The notes beneath the pieces were generated by a model. The model was not told where the DNA came from and ran no database searches. It was given only the letters and a program-made list of their open reading frames with translations. From positions 1-64,000 of the forward strand of contig NZ_AKJM01000038.1 of the NCBI RefSeq assembly GCF_000282335.1: a stretch of 64,000 bases of DNA, read 5' to 3'. How positions within the stretch are numbered: position 1 is the first letter of the stretch; each line of letters begins with the position of its first letter. Positions 8,512-16,447 of the stretch are shown one piece after another. Source of the stretch: Pseudomonas sp. GM48. Its GTDB lineage: Bacteria > Pseudomonadota > Gammaproteobacteria > Pseudomonadales > Pseudomonadaceae. The position numbers were made by a program, and so were the translations under genes.

Positions 8512-9141
8512 CTACATCGGCGGCGTCACTCCATCCTTGCCCGCCGAAATGGATTGAGCAGTGAGCGTGCCGTCAGCGCCCTGCGTGACAAAGGTCACGA
8601 TCTTCACGCCCACCTTCAACAGACTGCGATCGGCCGGCATCAGGTTGACGATGGGGACGTCTTCGGGCACCAGGATCTTCTGTTGGCCACCCTTGTAGTT
8701 GACGGTCAGCACCCGGCCATTGCTCACCACCAGGTCGCCGACGCTGCCGTTGGTCATGCTGCTGCCCTTGACCAGATCAAACGGCCGATGACCGTCGCCA
8801 CTGCCGGCCAGTTCCGGCGGGAAAACATGGACCTCCAGGGCCTTGAGGGTGCCATCCTCCTGGGGAATGGCTGCGGAGCCGATGTAGCTGCCAGGCTTGA
8901 TGTCTTCGATGTTGGCCAGGGTCACGGCTCGGACCTTGGTGTCCTGGGTCAGATTGATCACCACGTTTTCGCCGCTGTTGGCATGGACTTTCAGAACGTC
9001 CGGGCTGACGCCGGTGATCTCGCCGCGCACACCGATGCGCGTGCCCGGCGCATCCCCAGCCTGGGCCGGGCCCACAGCACACAAACCGATCAAAGTACCG
9101 GCGCAAACGCCGCGAAACAGGTAACGGAACATCGCATTCAT
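8512..9141 (-). CDS. Exported DUF5666-like beta-rich protein
   Basis: A 209-residue protein with a Sec signal peptide (FRYLFRGVCAGTLIGLCAV..AQA, cleavage about residue 23). The mature part has two repeats of small beta-barrel character: GVRGEITGVSPDVLKVHA followed by NVVINLTQDTKV, and later SNGRVLTVNYKGGQQKILVPEDVPIV. These resemble DUF5666/OB-like periplasmic domains with metal-independent folds. I chose the ATG at 9141, next to a good signal peptide; an upstream start at 9261 would add 40 non-signal residues. No partner is obvious, and the divergent neighbour is an MFS transporter. Function unknown. Confidence 0.72.
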   Translation of the reverse strand: MNAMFRYLFRGVCAGTLIGLCAVGPAQAGDAPGTRIGVRGEITGVSPDVLKVHANSGENVVINLTQDTKVRAVTLANIEDIKPGSYIGSAAIPQEDGTLKALEVHVFPPELAGSGDGHRPFDLVKGSSMTNGSVGDLVVSNGRVLTVNYKGGQQKILVPEDVPIVNLMPADRSLLKVGVKIVTFVTQGADGTLTAQSISAGKDGVTPPM

Positions 9142-9375
9142 GGAACGGCCTTCCGATGACGGGACGTGGAAAGAGAACATAAGCACGCTATCGAACAATA
9201 TGTAAGTGAATGTATCATCCACCCTCGATGTTCTGACGCAAGGCACAACGGCGGACGACACACGCGTCCGTCAGTCATTCCGCAATGGAATGATTGCTAT
9301 CACTCCAATCCCACTTCCGCCGTTTCCGCCAGCCCATTAGCCTGCGCGCATTCCTTTCCGTACAGCGAGACCGTT

Positions 9376-10581
9376 ATGAACCCAGCGACCCAGGTGCCCC
9401 ACCGCACCGCGACAATGACCCGAGGCATGGTGCTGCTGTTCGCCTTCTGCTGCGGCGCCATTGTTGCCAACATCTACTACGCCCAACCAATCATCGGCCT
9501 GATCGCCCCGGACATTGGCCTGACCAGCACCATGGCCAGCCTGATCGTTTCCCTGACTCAGATCGGCTATGCGCTGGGGCTGTTTTTCCTGGTGCCGCTG
9601 GGGGATTTGCTGGAAAACCGCCGGTTGATGATCATCACCACGGTGGTGGCGATTATTAGCCTGCTGGGTGCGGCGTTCACCGATCAGCCAAACGTGTTTT
9701 TGCTGATTTCGCTGTTGGTGGGGTTCAGTTCGGTTTCGGTGCAGATCCTGATTCCATTGGCTGCGCACCTGGCGCCGGAAGAAACTCGTGGCCGTGTGGT
9801 GGGCGGGATCATGGGTGGTTTGTTGCTGGGTATTCTGCTGGCCCGGCCGGTGTCCAGTGTGGTGGCCGACCACTTCGGCTGGCGGGCGATGTTTGTGATT
9901 GCCGCGGTGTTGATGGCGGCCATCAGCATCGTGCTGGCAGTGACCATTCCCAAGCGCGAGCCTGATCACAGTGCATCCTATGGCCAGTTGCTGGGCTCGC
10001 TGTGGACGCTGTTGCGCACACAACCGGTCCTGCGCCAGCGTGCGTTTTACCAGGGTTGCATGTTTGCCACCTTCAGCCTGTTCTGGACCGCCGTGCCGCT
10101 GGAACTGGCGCGCAATCACGGTTTGTCGCAAAGCGAGATCGCGATTTTCGCGCTGGTGGGGGCCATCGGTGCCATTGCCGCCCCCATCGCCGGACGCCTG
10201 GCCGATGCCGGTCACACCCGCATTGCGTCATTGCTGGCCCTGCTGTTCGCCAGCCTGAGCTTTCTGCCGGCGTTCATCCATCCGGCCTACAGCGTCATCG
10301 GCCTGGCCGTGACCGGCGTGGTACTCGACTTCTGCGTGCAGATGAACATGGTCCTCGGCCAGCGTGCGGTCTACGCCCTCGACGGCAAAAGCCGCAGCCG
10401 CCTGAACGCGCTGTACATGACCAGCATCTTCATCGGCGGCGCATTCGGCTCTTCGGTAGCCAGTGCGGTGTACGAACACGGCGGCTGGTTGTGGATCGTG
10501 ATGGTCGGCAGCGCGTTTCCGTTGCTGGCGTTGTTGCGGTTCTTGAGTGTTTCACAGAAGGTCTCGCTGGCGACGGCGTAA
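9376..10581 (+). CDS. Major facilitator superfamily exporter
   Basis: A 401-residue inner-membrane transporter with about twelve hydrophobic segments. The MFS motif A variant VPLGDLLENRRLM lies between helices 2 and 3, and a GRVVGGIMGG segment lies before helix 5. The N-terminal part (IVANIYYAQPIIGLIAPDIGL) is typical of the YnfM-like drug/sugar-efflux branch. The ATG at 9376 was chosen because the hydrophobic domain starts 20 residues later; the upstream in-frame extension to 9166 looks non-coding. The 234-base gap to the divergent gene at 9141 must hold both promoters, but I could not assign -35/-10 elements with confidence. Substrate unknown. Confidence 0.85.
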   Translation: MNPATQVPHRTATMTRGMVLLFAFCCGAIVANIYYAQPIIGLIAPDIGLTSTMASLIVSLTQIGYALGLFFLVPLGDLLENRRLMIITTVVAIISLLGAAFTDQPNVFLLISLLVGFSSVSVQILIPLAAHLAPEETRGRVVGGIMGGLLLGILLARPVSSVVADHFGWRAMFVIAAVLMAAISIVLAVTIPKREPDHSASYGQLLGSLWTLLRTQPVLRQRAFYQGCMFATFSLFWTAVPLELARNHGLSQSEIAIFALVGAIGAIAAPIAGRLADAGHTRIASLLALLFASLSFLPAFIHPAYSVIGLAVTGVVLDFCVQMNMVLGQRAVYALDGKSRSRLNALYMTSIFIGGAFGSSVASAVYEHGGWLWIVMVGSAFPLLALLRFLSVSQKVSLATA

Positions 10582-10593
10582 GCCCTCAATAGC

Positions 10594-10619
10594 ATCGCGA
10601 GCAGGCTCGCTCCTACAGG
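10594..10619. repeat. Single REP element (GAGC class)
   Basis: One arm, ATCGCGAGCAGGCTCGCTCC plus TACAGG, with no inverted partner within 120 bases. It lies between the convergent MFS and hicB genes. Confidence 0.75.
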
Positions 10620-10671
10620 TTTTCCATTAACCCTGTTGAATCGAACTTGCTTGCGATGTGATTGGCCTCAC

Positions 10672-11076
10672 TCATTGCCGAACCAGCTTTTCCATCGCCG
10701 CATCCGCCAGAAAGGAGGAGCGGCTTTTGACATTGTGCTCGCGCACATAGCGGTCAATGCGCTGGATCACATAGCCGGGTAACGTGACATTGACCTTCTC
10801 GGTCTTGCCCATGTACGGCGAAATGTCCAGTTCCAGCATGCCCCAACCCATGTCGGCGAATTCCGGATTGCCGCGGTGCAATGCCGCCGAAGTCGGCATC
10901 GGAATCGTATCGCCGTCTGCCGCCATCTCCTGCAGCATGATGTGGGCAATTTCGACAGCTGCGTTGTAGGCCTCTTCAAAGGTATCCCCGGCGGTCACCG
11001 CACCTGGAATATCGGGAATCTGGATACCGATGGCGGTGTTCTCATCGCCCCATTCGATACAAATTGGATATTGCAT
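10672..11076 (-). CDS. hicB: HicB-type antitoxin with ribbon-helix-helix domain
   Basis: A 134-residue antitoxin. The N-terminal half (YPICIEWGDENTAIGIQIPD, then GDTFEEAYNAAVE) is the partially degraded RNase-H-like HicB fold that caps the HicA toxin. The C-terminal 45 residues (KVNVTLPGYVIQRIDRYV, then RSSFLADAAMEKL) form a ribbon-helix-helix DNA-binding domain, so it should autorepress the operon. The start ATG overlaps the hicA stop codon by one base (TAATG), which couples translation. A near-palindrome upstream of hicA is a candidate operator. Confidence 0.9.
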   Translation of the reverse strand: MQYPICIEWGDENTAIGIQIPDIPGAVTAGDTFEEAYNAAVEIAHIMLQEMAADGDTIPMPTSAALHRGNPEFADMGWGMLELDISPYMGKTEKVNVTLPGYVIQRIDRYVREHNVKSRSSFLADAAMEKLVRQ

Positions 11077-11288
11077 TATGGATCTCCTGCGTAACTGGCT
11101 GGCGGGCAATACAGCCCGGCTCGCCGCCTGATGCTCTTGACCGTCCCGATCGGTAAGTCCTTTTTGGGATGAGGAACGGGAATGGTGTACGGGTTGTAAC
11201 GGTGCGTGAAGATATGATGACTGCCAGTGACCCGGTCCAGGGCCCAACCCGCTTCCACCAACTCCTTGATCAATAGCCTGCTCTGCAC
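11076..11288 (-). CDS. hicA: HicA-type mRNA interferase toxin
   Basis: A 70-residue double-stranded-RNA-binding-fold toxin expected to cleave mRNA. It has the family pattern: an N-terminal helix (LIKELVEAGWALDR), then GSHHIFTH with the catalytic histidine region, then PHPKKDLPIGTVKSIRRRAGL. Two consecutive GTG codons are possible starts. The second, at 11288, sits six bases after AAGGAGG, while the first, at 11291, has only three bases of spacing, so I use 11288. The gene comes first in the operon, followed directly by hicB. Confidence 0.88.
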   Translation of the reverse strand: MQSRLLIKELVEAGWALDRVTGSHHIFTHRYNPYTIPVPHPKKDLPIGTVKSIRRRAGLYCPPASYAGDP

Positions 11289-11316
11289 CACCAGCCTCCT
11301 TGCTTGGCAAAAACAA

Positions 11317-11344
11317 AAATAACCCTAGAGTTATCTTTACTCAA
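11317..11344 (-). promoter_or_regulatory. Candidate hicAB promoter with an operator-like palindrome
   Basis: On the minus strand, TTGAGT (11344-11339) and TTATTT (11322-11317) are spaced by 16 bases. Between and over them lies a near-palindrome, ATAACCCTAGAGTTAT (11319-11334), symmetric at 14 of 16 positions. An operator placed this way would fit autorepression by the ribbon-helix-helix domain of HicB. This is inferred from sequence symmetry only. Confidence 0.5.
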
Positions 11345-11513
11345 GCACAAAAATCCGCAGTGCGACGTCCGGTTGTTTTACAGAGTGTGAGATGAAGGCC
11401 CCGCCATTCCCCCCCAGCATGAATGCTATGCCACCCGCCTGCGTTCCGCGCTCCCCGCCCTGAGGTCAACATTGATCCCAGCCAAACCGGCTTCGTCCAC
11501 GAGGATTACGATC

Positions 11514-12170
11514 ATGTCCCTGCAAGCAAAACTCGATGCCTTCAAAGCCGACTTCAAGGCTGGTAAACCGCCCTACAACGCACCGGCTGATATCCACCCG
11601 GTCATGGAGCGCGCAACGGCCGAACTGATCGCCTCCGGCGCGGCGAACAAAGCCCTGAAAGTCGGCGACAAGGCACCGCTGTTCACCTTGAAAGATCCCG
11701 ACGGTCATCCAGTGTCATCCGCTGAACTGCTGGCCAAAGGTCCATTGGTGCTGACGTTCTACCGAGGCGTGTGGTGCCCTTACTGCAATCTGGAACTGCA
11801 AGCCTTGCAGGCCTTCCTGCCGACATTGCAGGAGGCCGGTGCCAGCCTGGTGGCCATCTCTCCGCAGATTGCCGCCAACAGCCGCAAGTCGATGCGCACC
11901 AACGGCCTGCAATTCCCGATCCTCAGCGACCGCCATAACGATGTGGCCGACGCCTTCGGGCTGCGCTTCGCGTTGCCGGACTACCTGATCGAGTTGTATA
12001 AAAACCTGCGTAATGACCTGCCGACCTTCAACGATGATCCGTCCTGGACATTGCCGATGCCGGCGCGTTATGTGATCGGGCAAGATGGCGTGATCCGTTA
12101 CGCCGAGGTCAACCCCGATTACACTCAGCGCCCAGAGCCTGAAGCGATGCTGGACGCGATTCGCGGCTAA
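11514..12170 (+). CDS. Peroxiredoxin-like AhpC/TSA family protein
   Basis: A 218-residue thioredoxin-fold protein. Residues 1-50 are a helical extension; the AhpC/TSA domain starts at LKVGDKAPLFTLKD. The segment FYRGVWCPYCNLELQAL (about residues 83-99) carries a CPYC pair in place of the usual peroxiredoxin PxxxTxxC motif, as in the alkyl hydroperoxide reductase-like 'peroxiredoxin-like' branch. It is probably a cytoplasmic thiol peroxidase or disulfide reductase. I chose the ATG at 11514, which gives the standard start SLQAKLDAFK. It is separated from the LysR gene by a REPIN. Confidence 0.82.
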   Translation: MSLQAKLDAFKADFKAGKPPYNAPADIHPVMERATAELIASGAANKALKVGDKAPLFTLKDPDGHPVSSAELLAKGPLVLTFYRGVWCPYCNLELQALQAFLPTLQEAGASLVAISPQIAANSRKSMRTNGLQFPILSDRHNDVADAFGLRFALPDYLIELYKNLRNDLPTFNDDPSWTLPMPARYVIGQDGVIRYAEVNPDYTQRPEPEAMLDAIRG

Positions 12171-12225
12171 CCCGTTCGAGTGCCGCCTGGCTGGCGGCAT
12201 GCCCTCACAAGGAGTTGCCATGAAA

Positions 12226-12316
12226 TGTGGGAGCGGGCTTGCTCGCGAATGCGGACTGACATTCAACATCGATGTCGACTGAAACACCGCTTTCGCGAGC
12301 AAGCCCGCTCCCACAG
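12226..12316. repeat. REPIN, GGGC-arm class, near-identical to 1956-2046
   Basis: A 91-base unit with the same arms and nearly the same spacer as the unit 10 kb upstream: about six differences, most of them in the spacer and arm junctions. It fills the gap between the peroxiredoxin and lysR-type genes and ends 39 bases before the regulator's start codon. Confidence 0.9.
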
Positions 12317-12355
12317 TGGGTCACCGACAACATTCAGACTACACAAGGACCTTCG

Positions 12356-13243
12356 ATGGACCGCCTCGGCGCAATGGAAACCTTCGTCTACGTGGTGGAA
12401 ACCGGCTCGTTTTCCGCCGCGGCCCGGCGCCTGAATATCGGCCAGCCGGCCGTGTCGAAAACCATCGCGCAACTCGAATCGCGGTTGGCGGTGCGGCTTT
12501 TGCTGCGTTCGACCCGGGGCCTGACGCCCACCGAAGCCGGGCTGGCCTTTTTCGAACGGGCCAAGCGCGCCATCGAAGAAGCCGACGAGGCCGATAACGC
12601 CGCACGAGGTTCTGCCAGCGGGCTGAGTGGCAACCTGCGTATCTGTGCGGCGGTCACCTTCGGCCGGTTGCACATCGTTCCGCACCTGGGCCCCTTCCTG
12701 GAGCAAAACCCGGAGCTGAACATCGACCTGATGCTCGATGATCGCAACGTCAATCTGGTGGAAGAAGGCGTCGATATCGCCCTGCGCATGGGCATGCTGA
12801 GCGACTCGGGCCTGACCGCGCGCAAGATCGCCGAATGCCGGCGCATGGTACTGGGCACGCCGGCGTATTTCGCAAAACACGGCGAACCCACCTGCCCCGC
12901 CGACCTGTGCAAGCATCAGGCAATCGTCTACACCCTTGGCGGTGGCACCAGTTGGCAATTCAAAAAGGGGGGCGAGGAGCAATCGGTGATCGTCAACGGC
13001 CGAATCCGCGTCAACGCCGCTGAAGGCTTGCGTGAAGCCGTGCTCGCACATCAAGGGCTGACCATGGCCTCGCAATGGATGTTCGCGCCGGAACTGGCCG
13101 ACGGCTCAGTCCGCGAGGCAATGAAGGACTGGACCTTGCCGAACCTCGATCTGTGGGCAGTGTTCCCCACCGGAAGAATGGCCAGCGCCAAGGCTCGGGC
13201 GTTTGTGGAGTATGTGCAGGGGTTGCTGGACAGGAAGGCCTGA
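12356..13243 (+). CDS. LysR-family transcriptional regulator
   Basis: A 295-residue regulator. The N-terminal winged helix-turn-helix reads METFVYVVETGSFSAAARRL followed by GQPAVSKTIAQLESRL (residues 7-42), with RSTRGLTPTEAG completing the LysR signature. The rest is a periplasmic-binding-protein-like effector domain (LRICAAVTFGRLHIVP, then VDIALRMGML). It belongs to the CrgA/YafC-like branch, judged from the RLNIGQPAVSK core. The start ATG follows AAGGAC. No divergent target gene is adjacent, because the upstream gene points the same way. Target and effector unknown. Confidence 0.88.
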   Translation: MDRLGAMETFVYVVETGSFSAAARRLNIGQPAVSKTIAQLESRLAVRLLLRSTRGLTPTEAGLAFFERAKRAIEEADEADNAARGSASGLSGNLRICAAVTFGRLHIVPHLGPFLEQNPELNIDLMLDDRNVNLVEEGVDIALRMGMLSDSGLTARKIAECRRMVLGTPAYFAKHGEPTCPADLCKHQAIVYTLGGGTSWQFKKGGEEQSVIVNGRIRVNAAEGLREAVLAHQGLTMASQWMFAPELADGSVREAMKDWTLPNLDLWAVFPTGRMASAKARAFVEYVQGLLDRKA

Positions 13244-13354
13244 CAGGCAGCTCAATCAAGATCAAAAGATCACAGGCTGCGCCATTGCCTGCATTGGCCG
13301 CGTAAGAAGGTAATTGCTCATCGTCCGTTCCCGGCAATGTCAGGTAAATCGGTG

Positions 13355-13906
13355 TCACTCGTCAATGCAGACCAGCAAACGCTCGACCGTTTGCTCAAGT
13401 GGCCCGGAGTTGTCGAGCACGTGTACGGTCGGGTCGTCCACCAGCAGTTGCTCGCTGAATCGGGCATTGCGTGCCAACCGCTGATCGATCTCGATCAGCG
13501 ATTCTCGCCCGCGCTCCAGCAAGCGATGGCGCAGTACCGTTTGATCCACAGTCAACAACAGCACCAACACGTCTGGATAGCGCAGGCGCGTGTTCTGCAA
13601 ATGCCCCCGAGAGCCATTGACCAGCACGTCCTCGCCGGCGGCCAGCCAATCGTCGATTTCCCGCGGAATGCCATAGGACAATCCATTGGCGTGCCAGCTC
13701 AAGGCGAATGCCCCTTGAGCTTCCATATCGGCGAATTGTTGCTCACTGACGCCCAGCGCCGCCTCGCCCACGGCTTCGGCCGAGCGGGTAATGACCCGCC
13801 GCACGATACGGCAGCCGCGTTCGGCCAACCGCGCTCGCGCGGCATCCAGCAGGCTGTCCTTGCCCGAACCTGAAGGCCCGATGAGATAGATCAACCTGCC
13901 CGCCAT
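13355..13906 (-). CDS. phnN: Ribose 1,5-bisphosphate phosphokinase (PhnN), orphaned
   Basis: A 183-residue P-loop kinase that in phosphonate catabolism makes phosphoribosyl pyrophosphate from ribose 1,5-bisphosphate. It has the Walker A motif GPSGSGKDS (residues 9-17) and the guanylate-kinase-like segments ALSWHANGLSYGIP and NGSRGHL. The start ATG at 13906 overlaps the TGA of the preceding phnM remnant (TGATG), the arrangement expected for an intact phnMN junction. An in-frame ATG nine codons upstream is less likely. No other phn genes are in the window, and phnM next to it is broken. It is either relic or used with a phn cluster elsewhere. Confidence 0.88.
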   Translation of the reverse strand: MAGRLIYLIGPSGSGKDSLLDAARARLAERGCRIVRRVITRSAEAVGEAALGVSEQQFADMEAQGAFALSWHANGLSYGIPREIDDWLAAGEDVLVNGSRGHLQNTRLRYPDVLVLLLTVDQTVLRHRLLERGRESLIEIDQRLARNARFSEQLLVDDPTVHVLDNSGPLEQTVERLLVCIDE

Positions 13907-14100
13907 CAAAACACCCTCTTCGCTTGCCGCCATACTTGCTGGACCACCGGCAGACCGTCCCGGCTGCGCTTACACCAGATCAGCCCGCAGGCCCGGCGAA
14001 TGATCCATCACCTGCACCCGTTGCACCAGCAGGTTTTCCACCAGATCACGGTATAGGCTCAGGGTGTCCGGATGATACAGCTCGCAGCGCAGGTCAATCC
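13906..14100 (-). pseudogene. phnM: Remnant of phnM (phosphonate metabolism hydrolase): internal deletion plus frameshift
   Basis: On the minus strand, 14099-13986 encodes IDLRCELYHPDTLSLYRDLV and continues to VMDHSPG, matching the PhnM segment around the HLRCE..MDHSPGQRQ region of the E. coli enzyme. It is joined directly to LRADL, which belongs near the C-terminus. After a frame change, the other frame reads IWCKRSRDGLPVVQQV, then WRQAKRVF and a stop, matching the E. coli C-terminus (VWRQGKRVF). About two hundred codons are missing between the parts. The 5' half is also gone upstream of about 14100. The frame loss can be explained by deletion of one copy of a tandem GATCT. The TGA stop overlaps the phnN start. 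Confidence 0.85.
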
Positions 14101-14111
14101 GGCGTCGGAGT

Positions 14112-14286
14112 CTGTGGGTACATGGCTTGCCTGCGATGGCTATGGAGCAAAAAGCGGCATAAACACCGTAATCGATGTCCGGGATTACTTAACCAGTTCA
14201 CCGTTACCGAAGAAACGGATATGTACACCCGTAAAAATCCACGCCGCCTGACACACCGCTTTCGCGGGCAAGCCCGCTCCCACAGG
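14112..14286. repeat. Two divergent REP-like elements flanking unassigned sequence
   Basis: A degenerate REP (14112-14139, TGTGGGTACATGGCTTGCCT) and a better-preserved one (14261-14285, TTCGCGGGCAAGCCCGCTCC) lie upstream of the phnM remnant. The 120 bases between them hold no open reading frame I would accept and no recognisable signal. Together with the remnant, they account for the 449-base gap between phnN and the next gene. Confidence 0.6.
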
Positions 14287-14324
14287 GTTCGGCAGTGCCC
14301 CGGCAATCACATTTCAGCAGGCAC

Positions 14325-14349
14325 AAAAAAGCGACCCGAAGGTCGCCTT
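14325..14349 (-). terminator. Rho-independent terminator after the Pro-rich lipoprotein gene
   Basis: Read on the minus strand, the stem is AAGGCGACC, loop TTC, GGGTCGCTT, running into a T-tract six bases after the stop codon. Confidence 0.88.
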
Positions 14350-14355
14350 AGTGCG

Positions 14356-14763
14356 TTACTGCCCGAATTGCCGTCCCAGGCCACCCGGTACACCGTGAAT
14401 GTCCGTCTCTTCCCACGGCCCGTTCGGACCAATCGACCGGCTCCAGCCGTTATCCCAGCGGTAATAGGTACGCTGGCGATAGAAAGTATTGGGCTGATCA
14501 TCCAGCACATAGACCCCAAGCTTCGGGTCCCAATGGCTATTGCCCCCCGGTGGCGGCGCGAAGCTGGCAGACGTGCGTGGCAACGGCTTGGAGGGTTTGG
14601 CCGGGATGGTCGGCTTGCCCGGTGCAGGCGACGTCGATGGCGTGGGGCTGGGCTGCGACGGCGGGATCGGCGGCGGAGCCGTTTGCTCCGGTGGTCGCTG
14701 GACCGCACAAGCGCTTAACCCCAATACGACACTGAGCAGGGTGATGCGAGCGAATGCGGTCAT
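14356..14763 (-). CDS. Proline-rich lipoprotein of unknown function
   Basis: A 135-residue protein with a lipoprotein signal peptide and lipobox LSAC (Cys at residue 19). The lipid anchor is followed by a Pro/Ser/Thr-rich linker of about 45 residues (APPPIPPSQPSPTPSTSPAP), a likely spacer through the cell wall. The conserved tail is aromatic and Gly-rich (HWDPKLGVYVLDDQPNTFYR, then YYRWDNGW). The tail resembles small lipoproteins found beside the ccm operon in pseudomonads, but I cannot name a domain. It lies 15 bases after ccmI and may be read with the ccm operon, ending at a clear terminator. Confidence 0.75.
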   Translation of the reverse strand: MTAFARITLLSVVLGLSACAVQRPPEQTAPPPIPPSQPSPTPSTSPAPGKPTIPAKPSKPLPRTSASFAPPPGGNSHWDPKLGVYVLDDQPNTFYRQRTYYRWDNGWSRSIGPNGPWEETDIHGVPGGLGRQFGQ

Positions 14764-14778
14764 GTTTGCGTTTTCCTG

Positions 14779-15981
14779 TTATTTGTCCGGGCTATCGATA
14801 GTCAGTGTTTGTGGCGCGGTGGTGCTGCTGGCCATGGGCTGGCTGCGACCGATCCATTCGCCGGCGGTGGGTTTGCCGGCACGGGAAATGCGCGCAACCA
14901 GTTGGACTTCAGGGAAGTTCGACAGTTTCAATTGCGGCATCATCGCGTCGGCATCACCCAGTTCAACGGTCACTGGCAAGTCGGCCACGGTCAGGCGTTT
15001 GGCTGCCAGCGGTGCCGGAGGACCGGAAGTGGCACGGGCGAAGATGAACACGCTGTCGCCAGGCTCGACCTTGGCCTTGAGCTCCGGCGCCAGATCGACA
15101 CTGACCTTGAGCAATGCCGAGGCCTTGGCTGCCGGGGCCTTGGCAACCTGTCCACCACTGGCCAGCAGTTTCTCCGTGGCCCGGGTAATCCCGCCTTGCA
15201 ACGCCTCGCGGGATTTGTCGTCCGCTGGCAACTGCGCCAACAGGCGATTCCAGTAATCGATGGCGTCCTGATAACGCTCGCCTTCAAACGCGGCAATGCC
15301 GAGCAGGCCGAGGCTGGTGACTTCTTTCGGATCGGCCTTGAGCGCTTCGTCGGTCAGGGCCTGGACTTTGTCCGACCACTTTTTGCCATCGGCAAAGTAC
15401 AGGGCCTGGGCCCATTGACCGAGCAGCTCGGGCTGACGACCGGCCAGGTTCACCGTGCGTTCGAACATCTTCGCCGCGTCCGCCGGGCGGTCCTGAGCCA
15501 TGTAGGTACGACCGAGGAAGTACATGCCTTCGGCGGATTCCGGCTGAGCGGCGACCACGCGCTCCAGGCGCCGGGTCATCTCTTCCATCGTCTTGGGTGC
15601 CTGGGAGAATTCGCGGGTCAGTTCGACCTTGTCGCTGGCACCGAAATGCAGATACAGGCCCAGGCCGATGACCGGCACCAGAATGGCCGCCAGCAACGGC
15701 AAGGGTTTACCCAGTCGCGACACCTGCGGCGCTTCGACACCCTCGGTATCCGCCAGCAACTCGCGGGCAGCTTCGGCGCGACCGGCGTCCATTTGCGCGG
15801 CATCGAGTACGCCCTCTTCCTGCTGAGTCTGCAACTCAGCCACGCGCTCCTGATAGAGCGCGACGTTCAGGGCAGTACGATCCTCTTCGCGCTGGGCACG
15901 ACGACTGCGCAGAACGGGGATCAACAGAAAACTCAGGGCAACCAGAAGCAGCAGACCTGCAGCGAGCCAGAAATCAATCAT
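14779..15981 (-). CDS. ccmI: Cytochrome c maturation protein CcmI (CycH)
   Basis: A 400-residue membrane protein that holds apocytochrome c for heme ligation. It has two N-terminal transmembrane helices (residues 4-23 and about 94-113) with a cytoplasmic loop rich in Glu/Gln/Arg between them, including a leucine-zipper-like [15 protein letters not shown] periplasmic part with tetratricopeptide-like helices follows ([20 protein letters not shown], later [20 protein letters not shown]), then a C-terminal beta-rich domain. I chose the ATG at 15981, which starts directly with the first helix and overlaps ccmH by eight bases. It is the last ccm gene. Confidence 0.92.
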   Translation of the reverse strand: MIDFWLAAGLLLLVALSFLLIPVLRSRRAQREEDRTALNVALYQERVAELQTQQEEGVLDAAQMDAGRAEAARELLADTEGVEAPQVSRLGKPLPLLAAILVPVIGLGLYLHFGASDKVELTREFSQAPKTMEEMTRRLERVVAAQPESAEGMYFLGRTYMAQDRPADAAKMFERTVNLAGRQPELLGQWAQALYFADGKKWSDKVQALTDEALKADPKEVTSLGLLGIAAFEGERYQDAIDYWNRLLAQLPADDKSREALQGGITRATEKLLASGGQVAKAPAAKASALLKVSVDLAPELKAKVEPGDSVFIFARATSGPPAPLAAKRLTVADLPVTVELGDADAMMPQLKLSNFPEVQLVARISRAGKPTAGEWIGRSQPMASSTTAPQTLTIDSPDK

Positions 15982-16447
15982 TCTTGGTTTTATCCAACAG
16001 GTGGTCGAGGCGCGAACGCTCCTCGGGAGAAAGCTCATCCCGGGTGCCGGCGCGTTGCACGCGACGACGGCGAACGATCACCGCGATGATCACGACACCG
16101 CCCAGTAGCAGGCCGGCGGGGCCGAACCAGAGCAACGCCGTCTTGGCGTTCAGGGCGGGCTTGTAGCGGACGAAGTCACCGTAGCGGTCGACCATGAAGT
16201 CGATGATCTGCTGGTTGTCCTTGCCCTCGCCGATCATGCGAAAAATTTCTTTGCGCAGGTCGGCGGCAATCGGTGCGTTGGAATCGGCGATGTCCTGATT
16301 CTGGCACTTGGGGCAACGCAGCTCTTTGGTCAGTTCGCGAAAGCGCTCGCGATCACCTTCCTTGGCGAACTCGTAGGTGTCGATGGCCGCGTGGGCCACG
16401 CCCGCCAGGCTCAAGCCCAGGACAACGGCAGCAATCCAGCGCTTCAT
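15974..16447 (-). CDS. ccmH: Cytochrome c maturation protein CcmH
   Basis: A 157-residue thiol-disulfide protein that reduces apocytochrome CXXCH motifs. It has an N-terminal signal/anchor sequence (residues 1-20), the CcmH/NrfF domain with [17 protein letters not shown] (CPKC at about residues 43-46), and a C-terminal membrane anchor ([20 protein letters not shown]) followed by RRRRVQ. It overlaps ccmG by four bases and ccmI by eight. CcmH, CcmG and CcmI form the reduction/holdase arm of the System I pathway. Confidence 0.94.
   Translation of the reverse strand: MKRWIAAVVLGLSLAGVAHAAIDTYEFAKEGDRERFRELTKELRCPKCQNQDIADSNAPIAADLRKEIFRMIGEGKDNQQIIDFMVDRYGDFVRYKPALNAKTALLWFGPAGLLLGGVVIIAVIVRRRRVQRAGTRDELSPEERSRLDHLLDKTKND

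Noticed and set aside
12181..12199. TGCCGCC-TGGCT-GGCGGCA hairpin after the peroxiredoxin gene
   Set aside because: The stem is good but there is no T-tract on either strand, so it is left out as a terminator.
14140..14260. Search for more of phnM or other phn genes in the gap upstream of the remnant
   Set aside because: No phosphonate-gene sequence could be read in any frame there; the similarity stops at about 14100.
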